A DNA stretch of 7,693 nucleotides from Deltaproteobacteria bacterium (GCA_027297485.1 JAPUHZ010000097.1:1-7693); one strand, 5' to 3'. Shown: positions 1 through 5,840, numbered from the stretch's first letter. Program-made: numbers and translations. The notes: generated from the letters alone by a model not told the origin.

Positions 1-145
1 GAGTTTTACCGGATGCAGTCACGAACTCGACCTCCAGACCATCGGGTTCATACACCTACACAACAGTGCCAAGGTCTCCGCTGCGGAGACCTTGCTGTGG
101 GAGGTCCGGGTCAAGCACTACGGTATCAAGAACCTTGTACATCAT
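1..145 (-). pseudogene. DUF4926 family remnant, in-frame stop, cut by window edge
   Basis: Read on the minus strand from ATG ATG at 145-140, the translation begins MMYKVLDTVVLDPDLPQQG and goes on with LRSGDLGTVV. This is the usual N-terminal pattern of DUF4926 proteins (LLDTVVL, DLPEHGL, GDLGTVV). A TAG at 56-58 interrupts the frame after residue 29. Family-like sequence resumes straight after it (VYEPDGLEVEFVTASGKT) and runs to the window edge, so one GAG-to-TAG change would explain the break. The start overlaps the stop of the DUF6883-like remnant (TGA at 142-144), as expected for a translationally coupled pair. The molecular function of DUF4926 is not known to me. The family name comes from remembered sequence pattern, not from a search. 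The left end lies outside the window. Confidence 0.62.
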
Positions 146-424
146 GTCATTTCCCCCGGGAACGCCGTCACGAACTCTGGCACGTCCGCACCGAAAAGAC
201 TAATCCAGACAGTCAACACTTCAGCCGACTTTCCTGAAGGGCCGTTTAGGGTACCACGAATCTCGTGCTTCTGGCCATACGGGCTGTCCTGTCCCAGTTC
301 CGCGTTATCCGAGACTGGCGAAAAAAGGGGCCTTGAAGCGCCCGACCGGGTGCGAAGTGGAAAGAAGATAGTCCCGGATCTTCGCCGGCTCAATGACTGC
401 ACGTTCTCATGCGGGCAGCTTCAT
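142..424 (-). pseudogene. DUF6883 family remnant, frameshifted with internal stops
   Basis: The minus-strand ATG at 424-422 follows a weak AGGA ribosome site and starts MKLPA, then TGA (407-409), then ERAVIEPAKIRDYLLSTSHP and VGRFKAPFFASLG, then TAA (305-307). Homology continues in another frame from about 309, including SPYGQKHEIRGTLNGPSGKS and VWISLFGADVPEFVTAFPG, and ends at TGA 142-144. This matches the plan of DUF6883 proteins: an N-terminal LPNAERAVI/KLRDYLL/HPVGRFKA block and a C-terminal GP.GRSAEV.TVWI...PRFVTAYPG block. The stretch joining the blocks is about 15-20 residues shorter than I would expect, so a deletion probably caused the frameshift. The gene overlaps the DUF4926 remnant by 4 nt. 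Two stops plus a frameshift argue for decay rather than recoding. I know of no established function for the family. Confidence 0.6.
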
Positions 425-660
425 TTCCTATCTCGGATAAGATGCGTATTATGCGAATTATTAAAAATGGCAGACACGAGAAGAATCCTTGGCATGGAAG
501 CTATTAAGAGTAAATTTCGGTAAAGCCAATTCTATTATAGATTTCATTAGTTACAAAGAAATTATGACCATTTTCACGCTAAAGTTAGGATAAAAATATG
601 CGGAAGGTGCAGGAGCTCCAGGCTCTCGCATACTAATACAAACGCAGTAAGTAAGTTTAC

Positions 661-781
661 ATTTCCTCGGTGGAAGGAGCCTTCAGGCCGAGGGAAATGG
701 GGGTGATTATTCCTACCGTTTGGGTCTGCACCAGGCCTCACGTTCGGTTCCCTCGCCCTTCAGTCTCCTTCCCCCTCGGAA
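661..781. repeat. Long imperfect inverted repeat with a competing local hairpin
   Basis: Positions 663-696 pair with 748-781 in one uninterrupted register: by hand count 27 of 34 positions are Watson-Crick, leaving a 51-nt loop. The left arm also folds alone: ATTTCC (661-666) with GGAAAT (693-698) and TCGG (667-670) with CCGA (688-691), enclosing GAAG/CTTC with a GAGC loop. The two foldings are mutually exclusive. No T-tract follows, so a simple intrinsic terminator is not supported. It could be a structured RNA or a decayed palindromic mobile element; the sequence alone does not decide. Confidence 0.6.
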
Positions 782-803
782 TAGCCTCAATGTAACAAGT
801 TTA

Positions 804-817
804 AATACGATCGTATT
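804..817. repeat. Perfect 14-bp palindrome
   Basis: AATACGATCGTATT is its own reverse complement over all 14 bases. The form is that of a dimeric regulator's operator, but no promoter or regulated start lies close by (the nearest gene end is nfo at 988), so a role is not supported. It lies in the gene-free stretch. Confidence 0.45.
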
Positions 818-948
818 AGATTCTTCTTTCTCGATAGGGTGGCAATTGTGATGCCAAAACTTTGCTCAAGGGAAAAGCTGATTTTTCGGGGAGTTCCGAT
901 AGTGGGTCGAGATGGAGCGCAGGGAGAGTTCGGCGGATTTGTCGAGCG

Positions 949-968
949 ATTCGACCAAAAGGTCGAAT
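949..968 (-). terminator. Hairpin just downstream of the nfo stop
   Basis: ATTCGACC (949-956) and GGTCGAAT (961-968) form a perfect 8-bp stem with an AAAA loop (TTTT on the transcribed minus strand), starting 20 nt beyond the nfo TAA at 988-990. The position fits a transcript 3' end. On the minus strand the stem is followed by CGCTCG rather than a U-tract, so it is not a canonical Rho-independent terminator and may only stabilise the 3' end. Confidence 0.35.
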
Positions 969-987
969 GAGGCAGTAATTTCGTGCC

Positions 988-1866
988 TTACCGCTTCTCT
1001 ATCAAACCACGGAGCAACGCTAGATTCTCCCTATCCTCTTTGAGATCCGGTCCCTTGGGAGTCTCCAGACACATGGGAAGCCCCCAGAAGCGTTGATCAT
1101 TCATGAGCAGCCGGAAGGCCTCTACACCGATATACCCCTTGCCGATATGTTCATGGCGATCCACCCTGGAGTGAAACTCTTTTTTCGAGTCGTTGATGTG
1201 AAAGGCGGCTAAGAGTTCCAGGCCAAGGATTTCATCGAATTCACTGAAGGTCCGTTCGTATCCTTCCTTGGTGCGTATGTCGTAGCCTGCGGCAAAGGCA
1301 TGCTCCGTGTCAAAACAGATTCTCAGACGATCTCCATCCTTGGTAGCGTCGACCATGTCCCTGATCTGTTCAAAGCGGTAACCGAGATTGGTCCCCTGCC
1401 CGGCGGTAATCTCCAGAGTGATCTTGACATGAGTTCCTGGGCAGGCGGAATGGATCTCATCCAAAGAGCGGGCAACAGTCTTGATCCCTTCTTCTTCTCC
1501 CGCACCCGTGTGGGCGCCGGGATGAGTGATAAGATAGGGGATCGATAATGTCTCGCAGCGTTCCATCTCATCGATATAAGCTTGGATGGATCTCTTCCTT
1601 AGCCCCTCGTTCGGGGATCCAAGATTGAGAAGGTAGGAATCATGGGCAACCACGATGGCAATTCCCGTCTCCCTTTGGTTGGTCACGAAATTTTTGACCT
1701 CTTCAGAAGTGTAAGGTTGGGTGGCCCATTGGCGGGAGGATTTAGTAAAGATCTGGATTACATCGCAGTCTACTTTCTTCCCTTCTAACAGGGCCTTGTC
1801 CACCCCCCCGGCAATAGACATGTGGGCGCCCAACAAAGGACCGCGCCGCTTTTGTTTAGCTTTCAT
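988..1866 (-). CDS. nfo: Endonuclease IV (deoxyribonuclease IV)
   Basis: Zinc-dependent AP endonuclease of base excision repair; it cuts the backbone 5' to abasic sites in the cytoplasm and acts as a 3' phosphodiesterase. The 292-residue product has the full family layout: LLGAHMSIAGG near the N-terminus, AHDSYLLNLGSP, ITHPGAHTG, LEITAGQG, CFDTEHAFAAGYD, HINDSKKEFHSRVDRHEHIG and the closing CLETPKG. All nine metal ligands known from E. coli Nfo have counterparts: H75, H115, E152, D186, H189, H223, D236, H238 and E268. E. coli Nfo is 285 residues, so the gene looks complete. The start is either ATG at 1866 or the GTG directly before it (1869); neither has a clear ribosome site, because the leader is taken up by the TTRAAC repeats. 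It lies downstream of the DUF885 gene on the same strand, 97 nt away. Confidence 0.96.
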   Translation of the reverse strand: MKAKQKRRGPLLGAHMSIAGGVDKALLEGKKVDCDVIQIFTKSSRQWATQPYTSEEVKNFVTNQRETGIAIVVAHDSYLLNLGSPNEGLRKRSIQAYIDEMERCETLSIPYLITHPGAHTGAGEEEGIKTVARSLDEIHSACPGTHVKITLEITAGQGTNLGYRFEQIRDMVDATKDGDRLRICFDTEHAFAAGYDIRTKEGYERTFSEFDEILGLELLAAFHINDSKKEFHSRVDRHEHIGKGYIGVEAFRLLMNDQRFWGLPMCLETPKGPDLKEDRENLALLRGLIEKR

Positions 1867-1871
1867 CACGT

Positions 1872-1960
1872 TTAAACGAATTGAACGAATTAAACGGTTT
1901 GAACTTTTTGAACGTTAGCGGTCGGTTCAAACCGTTCAAGCAGTTCAAAATGTTCAAGTT
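1872..1960. repeat. Two facing arrays of 9-nt repeats (TTRAACnnn x5, GTTCAAnnn x4)
   Basis: TTRAAC units begin at 1872, 1881, 1890, 1899 and 1908, each exactly 9 nt apart; the reverse-complement unit GTTCAA begins at 1925, 1934, 1943 and 1952, again 9 nt apart. The arrays face each other across 1917-1924. In one register the units at 1908, 1899, 1890 and 1881 pair with 1925, 1934, 1943 and 1952, with a single mismatch in the third rung. Shifting by one unit gives a 12-bp perfect match (1893-1904 with 1925-1936). The element fills the whole gap between the DUF885 stop and the nfo start, so any shared transcript would carry it as a slipping hairpin. Confidence 0.8.
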
Positions 1961-1963
1961 GGC

Positions 1964-3574
1964 TCATTCTGAAAAGTGCCTTTTTTCCACCAGGGGTAGC
2001 GATATGCTGCCCGCGCTGAGAAGCCGATCGTGGAACTCGCAGAGATTAAACCGTGCCCCCAATCTCTCTCTTTCCTGGTTGCGCAGACGAATGATGATTG
2101 ACCAACCCAGGGCGTATCCCATGGGGATCGATGGAGACTGGCTGTACCAGTTGAGGTCGGCCTGCGCCTGAGCGCGGGGAAAACCGAGCTCGCGCACCAT
2201 AAGCTCTGCCGCCTCATCGTAGGACATCTTGCCTGTCTGCGTCTTCACGTCGATGATAATGCGCAGGGCCCGCCAAAGCCGATCTTTCAGCATGACGAAG
2301 CGGTGTTCTTTGGTCTTTAGAAATCCTTTTTCCTGCATGAGTTGTTCGCAGTAAAGGGCCCATCCCTCATAAAAAACCGAGGACTCATTCATCAGCCTTG
2401 GCAGAGTCGAGGCCTCTGGGATCGAATTGGCCACTGTGAATTGGAGATGATGTCCCGGGTAGCTCTCATGGACTGAGGTGTTCTCAAGTCCCGTCCAGTT
2501 GTGCTCTCTGAGCAGGTCATTGTCCGTTGCCGGTGTCACGTAGTAATAGCCGATCTGTTCCGGATCTTTCGGGGAAGGGGAAAGATAGGCAGCAAATGGA
2601 ATCTCGTGGCGTTGGAATTCGGGAGTATGCACCACGCGGAGCTCTTCACGCAGGGGAAAAGATACCAACCTCTGGTCCCTGACGAAATTGCGGGCAGCCT
2701 CCATTGCCTTTTGATAACTGGGAAGGAGCTCGCCGGCTGAGGGATGGTTTTCCTGAATCTTGAGTGTGACTTCTTGGATAGTCTTGCCCGGAGCAATTTC
2801 TTCCGCCAGTTCTGCCAGTTCCTTTTTGGTCTTATTGAACAGATTTTCCCCCAGCGTGAGGAGGCCCTGGGCGTCATGATTTAGGAAGTGACGCTTTTTG
2901 AGCAATAGATGGTAATGTTCCTCACCGACTGCATAGACGCCACGACTTCGGGGAATTAGATCTCGATGAAGGAATTCGGCAAATTGCTTTAAGGCCCCCT
3001 TTGCCTTTTCAACCATCTCTTTGAACGGCCCCGGATCCGCTAGAGCATCTTTGATCTTGGGCAAGTTCACTAGGTTATCGAGGAACTTAAGGCCCCCGTT
3101 GGCCGCTTCGATAGCCATGTTTGTCCAAAGACGAGGGGGATTGGCCTCTGGTCTGCTCAGATTGCGGATGCCCTGGTCGATGATCTCCGGGGATTGTTCA
3201 AGGCGGCTCACGGTGTTTTTTATGACGTCGTTAGTGGGACGTACAGTCAGAATATAGATATGATAAGTCGGAAGGTAAGTTTCCGGCCATTTCAGTCGGT
3301 AGTCCTCTTTTTGGAATTCATAGTTTTCAATGGTAAGTTTTCCCTCCAGAAGGGCGTAATCGATTGTCTCGTCCTTGGTCAGACCTTTGACGGAAACTTG
3401 ACGGAGCCGTCGGAGAAAGTCTTGAGCGAAAGCCTTTTGCTCGCGGTAAGCCTCATCGCTATAATTATTCAGCAGGTGGTCGTACCCTTCGATCCCATAG
3501 TAGATGGCCTCGGTGGGATGAAGGTCGAAGTATTTTTTAAAAAAGTCGGCGCAGAAATCAGTAAAAGAAGACAT
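1964..3574 (-). CDS. DUF885 family metallopeptidase-like protein
   Basis: A 536-residue protein with the DUF885 signature: SVHESYPGHHLQ at 367-378 (family form HExxPGHHLQ) and YEGWALYCEQLM at 402-413 (family form EGWALYxE). H369, E370, H375 or H376 and E403 are the likely zinc-site and catalytic residues by analogy with gluzincin peptidases. Some family members have been linked to peptide or ester hydrolysis, but the substrate here is unknown. There is no signal peptide or membrane segment, so it should be cytoplasmic; the N-terminus (FCADFFKKYFDLHPTEA) is typical of the family, which supports the ATG at 3574. AAGAGA about 5 nt upstream of the ATG is a modest ribosome site. Length is near the family's usual 540-600. 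It is divergent from the EVE gene and co-directional with nfo. Confidence 0.88.
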   Translation of the reverse strand: MSSFTDFCADFFKKYFDLHPTEAIYYGIEGYDHLLNNYSDEAYREQKAFAQDFLRRLRQVSVKGLTKDETIDYALLEGKLTIENYEFQKEDYRLKWPETYLPTYHIYILTVRPTNDVIKNTVSRLEQSPEIIDQGIRNLSRPEANPPRLWTNMAIEAANGGLKFLDNLVNLPKIKDALADPGPFKEMVEKAKGALKQFAEFLHRDLIPRSRGVYAVGEEHYHLLLKKRHFLNHDAQGLLTLGENLFNKTKKELAELAEEIAPGKTIQEVTLKIQENHPSAGELLPSYQKAMEAARNFVRDQRLVSFPLREELRVVHTPEFQRHEIPFAAYLSPSPKDPEQIGYYYVTPATDNDLLREHNWTGLENTSVHESYPGHHLQFTVANSIPEASTLPRLMNESSVFYEGWALYCEQLMQEKGFLKTKEHRFVMLKDRLWRALRIIIDVKTQTGKMSYDEAAELMVRELGFPRAQAQADLNWYSQSPSIPMGYALGWSIIIRLRNQERERLGARFNLCEFHDRLLSAGSISLPLVEKRHFSE

Positions 3575-3619
3575 GACGTTCTCTTATCATGTTCGATAAA
3601 CAACTGCAATTTTTGACTA

Positions 3620-3650
3620 TTGACATCCGCCCGTCTATCAAGACTATATA
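3620..3650 (+). promoter_or_regulatory. Candidate sigma70 promoter for the EVE-methyltransferase-AhpD cluster
   Basis: A perfect -35 box TTGACA (3620-3625) is followed after 19 nt by TATATA (3645-3650), within the divergent intergenic space. Overlapping alternatives for the -10 exist (TATAAG at 3647-3652), and the spacing is longer than the ideal 17 nt. Transcription would start near 3657, leaving a short leader before the chosen ATG at 3675. Confidence 0.45.
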
Positions 3651-3661
3651 AGTATGAGGTC

Positions 3662-3667
3662 GGAGGG
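3662..3667 (+). promoter_or_regulatory. Shine-Dalgarno site that selects the EVE start
   Basis: GGAGGG lies 7 nt before ATG 3675, but only 1 nt before ATG 3669 and downstream of ATG 3654. Spacing therefore favours 3675 as the real start. Confidence 0.65.
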
Positions 3668-3674
3668 TATGGCT

Positions 3675-4085
3675 ATGGCGAATCGTTGGCTTTTTAAGAC
3701 GGAGCCCGGTGCCTATTCATTTCAACAACTGCAGAAGGATAAACGCACGGTATGGGACGGGATTAGAAACAATCTGGCCCTAAAGCACCTCTCCAGAGTC
3801 AAAAAGGGCGATTGGATACTCGTTTATCATACCGGGGACGAAAAGGCCGCCGTAGGTATCGCTCAGGCCCTGAGGGGATCTTACCCGGACCCGAAAAAAA
3901 AGGATCCTAAACTCCATGTGGTGGATATCAAGCCGGCCAAAGCCCTCTCGCGCCCTGTCTCCCTTGCAAAGATGAAGGCCAATCCCAAACTGGCTAAATT
4001 TGATCTTTTACGTTTGCCACGCCTTTCGGTATTACCGATAAGTGAGGAGCAGTGGAAAGTCATTGAAGGGATGGCAGGAAGCTAA
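3675..4085 (+). CDS. EVE domain-containing protein (thymocyte nuclear protein 1-like)
   Basis: A 136-residue single-domain EVE protein of the PUA-like fold. Family hallmarks are visible in order: RWLFKTEP at 4-11, VWDGIRNNLA at 26-35 (the conserved W-[DE]-G-[IV]-R-N block of the ligand pocket), KKGDWILVYHTGDEKAAVGIAQ across 43-64, then the VDIKP strand and a C-terminal RLPRLSVLPISEEQW segment. EVE proteins are thought to bind modified bases in DNA or RNA, and some are fused to or placed with modification-dependent restriction systems. No restriction gene is visible here, so a housekeeping or RNA-related role is as likely. Length fits the stand-alone bacterial form. The start was chosen by the GGAGGG site. 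The stop is 1 nt from the next gene's ATG, so the two are almost certainly co-translated. Confidence 0.92.
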   Translation: MANRWLFKTEPGAYSFQQLQKDKRTVWDGIRNNLALKHLSRVKKGDWILVYHTGDEKAAVGIAQALRGSYPDPKKKDPKLHVVDIKPAKALSRPVSLAKMKANPKLAKFDLLRLPRLSVLPISEEQWKVIEGMAGS

Positions 4086-4086
4086 A

Positions 4087-4896
4087 ATGCAATCTGATAA
4101 GGCTCGGTTTCATGACCACTCCCATGCCCGGGAGTATGACCGAAAGGCAGCAGAATCGGATATCCGTGCACAGTTGACCCCAAGGTTAGTCGAGGCCGTT
4201 GGATGCAAGGGGGGGGAGTGGGTGCTGGATCTTGCGACCGGGACCGGGCGTTTTGCCCGCCCGGTGGCGCAATCTCTCAAGGGCGGAAAAATTATCGGAC
4301 TCGATGAAGCCCTGGCCATGCTCCGTGTGGCCCAGGAACAAGAAGGGAAGGAGCCCATCCCCGGCTTTCTTTGCGCTGCCGGGGCCGCCGAGGGCTTCCC
4401 TTTTCGTGCGGGGGTTTTCGATCGGGTTTTTACGGTCTTTGCTCTACACCACTTCGGCCATCCCCCTCTGACGATGCGCGAGGCCTGGCGCGTTCTTAAG
4501 CCCAGGGGCAGGTTCGTCATTTTAGACCCGGTTGTGGCCACGGCAGAAGATTCTCTGGATGAGGCGATCCATGATCTGATCAACCGGATCCTGCGCAGTG
4601 CGCACGGGGATGACTTTCACTACCATTCCTTAGAGGACATCCAGGACCTCCTCACCCGTGCAGGCTTTCGTGTCATCAGGGCCGACCTTCACACCTTTTC
4701 TGTCGATCAGGACGGGATGGAAGGAATTCCCACTGGCAGGCATTGGCTGGAGATCGCCAAACAGTTACAGGAGGAGTCTCCTGAGTTAAGACGGCGCTTT
4801 CAAGAAAAGTATTTTTGTTACGAAATGAAAGGAGAGAAACCCCATGTCCGGGGGAAGTTTGGCTTCGCGCTGGTTTGTGGAGAAAAATTGCCATAG
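4087..4896 (+). CDS. Class I SAM-dependent methyltransferase (Methyltransf_11/UbiE-like)
   Basis: A 269-residue cytoplasmic protein with a Rossmann-type methyltransferase core: motif I VLDLATGTGRF at 46-56 binds SAM, GLDEALAMLRVA at 71-82 corresponds to motif II, VFALHHFGHP at 117-126 is the motif IV region, and EAWRVLKPRGRFVILDP at 132-148 is the post-core strand typical of UbiE-type enzymes. The C-terminal part (about 150-269) carries substrate specificity and is not diagnostic; I cannot name the substrate. The ATG at 4087 is preferred over the in-frame upstream one (4042, inside the EVE gene) because AGGA at 4076-4079 is well spaced and the start then lies 1 nt past the EVE stop. The AhpD-like selenoprotein gene follows after 43 nt. 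No ArsM-type cysteine cluster is visible, so arsenite methylation is not supported. Confidence 0.9.
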   Translation: MQSDKARFHDHSHAREYDRKAAESDIRAQLTPRLVEAVGCKGGEWVLDLATGTGRFARPVAQSLKGGKIIGLDEALAMLRVAQEQEGKEPIPGFLCAAGAAEGFPFRAGVFDRVFTVFALHHFGHPPLTMREAWRVLKPRGRFVILDPVVATAEDSLDEAIHDLINRILRSAHGDDFHYHSLEDIQDLLTRAGFRVIRADLHTFSVDQDGMEGIPTGRHWLEIAKQLQEESPELRRRFQEKYFCYEMKGEKPHVRGKFGFALVCGEKLP

Positions 4897-4939
4897 GGTT
4901 TTAAGGAAGCAAGCTTTGATACGAGCAAGGAAGGAGTTG

Positions 4940-5209
4940 ATGACTTTGAAGAGAGCCGACTTTCGCACCTTCTACCGTGAGGCTCACAGTGTGACCTGCT
5001 TGAGCGAGCGCGAGAAGATGCTCTTGGGGCTGGCAGTAGCGATGACACGCAACTGTGAGCCTTGAGTGGAGCGACGCCTTGCGGGCGCAAGGAATGCAGG
5101 GATGACAGAGGAAGAGCTCGATGCGGCCGTGGATGTCATTGCCGCAGTCAACGCCGGCATCATGGAGTCATTGAATCAGAGGGTCAAGCAGAAAAAAGGA
5201 GCGACATAA
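4940..5209 (+). CDS. AhpD-like (carboxymuconolactone decarboxylase family) selenoprotein, UGA-encoded Sec42
   Basis: The frame from ATG 4940 encodes LSEREKMLLGLAVAMTRNCEP, reaches TGA at 5063-5065, and continues VERRLAGARNAGMTEEELDAA to TAA 5207-5209, giving 89 residues if the UGA is read through. AhpD/CMD-like proteins have NCEPC followed by VxxxxxxAxxAGATEEEI at this point, so the UGA replaces the second redox cysteine: C39-E40-P41-U42. Family-like sequence on both sides and a SECIS-like hairpin directly after argue for selenocysteine rather than a nonsense mutation. AhpD-fold proteins act in thiol/peroxide redox chemistry; AhpD-like CxxU selenoproteins are known in bacteria. The Glu and His of the AhpD proton relay appear replaced (M27, R46), so the partner and reaction are open. 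AGGA at 4928-4931 supports the start. It is last in the EVE-methyltransferase cluster. The alternative is an opal-interrupted pseudogene. Confidence 0.82.
5066..5097 (+). promoter_or_regulatory. Putative bacterial SECIS element
   Basis: Directly after the in-frame UGA, CCTTGC (5077-5082) and GCAAGG (5087-5092) form a perfect 6-bp stem closing a GGGC loop; two further G-C pairs (5071-5072 with 5096-5097) lie below a small internal loop. The apical loop begins 17 nt after the UGA and its first two bases are GG. This agrees with the bacterial SECIS rules I know: a loop about 16-37 nt downstream and a G in the first two loop bases, for recognition by SelB. The element lies inside the coding sequence, as bacterial SECIS elements do. 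Confidence 0.7.
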
Positions 5210-5270
5210 CGTTAATAATGTTCGCTGCAACTGCATGTCTCCCAGCCGGTTGATCAAGGGGGGGTTTCTC

Positions 5271-5299
5271 TTGAACCCTTAGGGTGGAGATGTTAAGAG
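5271..5299 (+). promoter_or_regulatory. Weak candidate promoter for tRNA-Val
   Basis: TTGAAC (5271-5276), 17 nt, then TAAGAG (5294-5299), with a predicted start a few bases before the tRNA at 5313. The -10 is a poor match, so this is only a candidate. Confidence 0.25.
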
Positions 5300-5312
5300 G
5301 GACTTCTCGGTT

Positions 5313-5389
5313 GGTCGCATAGCTCAGTTGGTTAGAGCGCTTGCTTCACATGCAAGAGGTCGCAGGTTCGAGTCCTGCTGCGACCACCA
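5313..5389 (+). tRNA. tRNA-Val (anticodon CAC), CCA encoded
   Basis: A complete cloverleaf can be drawn. The acceptor GGTCGCA (5313-5319) pairs with TGCGACC (5379-5385). The D arm contains AGCTCAGTTGGTTAGAGC. The anticodon stem is CTTGC (5340-5344) with GCAAG (5352-5356), enclosing TTCACAT with anticodon CAC at 5347-5349, which reads GUG (valine). The T arm is GCAGG-TTCGAGT-CCTGC. The discriminator A and an encoded CCA (5387-5389) follow. The next gene starts only 22 nt later. Confidence 0.97.
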
Positions 5390-5411
5390 TTTAAAATCAA
5401 AGGAGGAGCCC

Positions 5412-5840
5412 ATGCGAGTAGCAATCCGCCCGTTTAGCCTCGTTTTCCTAGCAGTGATGGCCATGGCAGCAACCGGTTTCCAGAATGCCAATGCGGCCGA
5501 GCAGGAATACAAGCCGAAAGTAAAAGTGACTTCGCTCCTAGAAACACCGCTGACCGGAGTGGAGGGGAAGAAAGTAATCATAAAACATTTCGAACTCCCT
5601 CCCGGCTTTGTTGGAGGGAAACATTTCCACCCTGGTCCCGTCTTTGTCTATGTCCTTGAAGGCGAGCTCACCATAAATACCGAGAAGGCAGGACGCCAGA
5701 CAATAAAAGCCGGCAAGCTATATCAAGAACCCATCCGTAGTGTGATGCAAGCCCGGAACTTGAGCACGACCGATGTTACGAAGATCGTAGTTTTTCAGGT
5801 GGGTGATAAAGGCAAGCCCATGATGATCAAGGCTGAGTGA
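5412..5840 (+). CDS. Secreted cupin-domain protein
   Basis: A 142-residue protein with a cleavable signal peptide: basic start MRVAIR, hydrophobic core FSLVFLAVMAMAA (8-20) and an ANA-A type signal peptidase site near residue 28. The mature part is one small beta-barrel cupin: a GGKHFHPGPVFVYVLEGEL block (68-86, H71 and H73 being the metal ligands of cupin motif 1), the TIKAGKLYQEP turn (97-107) and an ARNLSTTDVTKIVVFQV block (114-130). The motif-2 histidine is not obvious, since the expected site reads SVMQARN, so the metal site is incomplete or absent. It probably works in the periplasm; no substrate can be named. AGGAGG (5401-5406) is a strong ribosome site 5 nt before the ATG, ruling out a start inside the tRNA. 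The short distance to tRNA-Val suggests shared transcription. Confidence 0.88.
   Translation: MRVAIRPFSLVFLAVMAMAATGFQNANAAEQEYKPKVKVTSLLETPLTGVEGKKVIIKHFELPPGFVGGKHFHPGPVFVYVLEGELTINTEKAGRQTIKAGKLYQEPIRSVMQARNLSTTDVTKIVVFQVGDKGKPMMIKAE

Larger units (their letters stand above)
425..987. other. Gene-free stretch between the DUF6883 remnant and nfo
   Basis: No convincing coding sequence is present on either strand. Open frames here lack family-like sequence. The stretch holds a small hairpin (TATGCG 597-602 pairing with CGCATA 627-632), a long imperfect inverted repeat (663-781), a 14-bp palindrome (804-817) and a short perfect hairpin (949-968), listed separately where they merit it. On the minus strand, 866 to about 1003 reads as an open, protein-like frame overlapping the 3' end of nfo but has no ATG or GTG start. 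Confidence 0.6.

Noticed and set aside
142..424. Selenocysteine reading of the TGA in the DUF6883 remnant
   Set aside because: The TGA falls at a non-redox position, and the same gene also has a TAA and a frameshift, so decay is the simpler explanation.
92..523. 143-codon plus-strand open frame
   Set aside because: Its translation has no family-like pattern, and the minus strand of the same region carries recognisable DUF6883 and DUF4926 sequence.
1872..1960. CRISPR array
   Set aside because: The unit is only 9 nt with 3-nt variable parts and the two halves face each other; there are no spacers of CRISPR length and no cas genes.
1881..2171. 96-codon plus-strand frame starting in the 9-nt repeats
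   Set aside because: The Asn-Phe-Lys-rich start is simply the translated repeat, and the rest is antisense to the DUF885 gene.
4844..5065. Longer AhpD-like start at ATG 4844, ending at the UGA
   Set aside because: The first 32 residues lie mostly inside the methyltransferase gene and do not resemble the family; ending at the UGA would remove half of the fold. An AAAGGAG upstream of 4844 makes this start not wholly impossible.
5062..5253. 63-codon plus-strand frame beginning inside the AhpD-like gene
   Set aside because: It lies in another frame from the readthrough product, has an Arg/Cys-rich composition typical of a shadow frame and no ribosome site.
5250..5290. Intrinsic terminator after the AhpD-like gene
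   Set aside because: A GGGTT/AACCC hairpin can be drawn near 5260-5280, but the stem is short and no T-tract follows.
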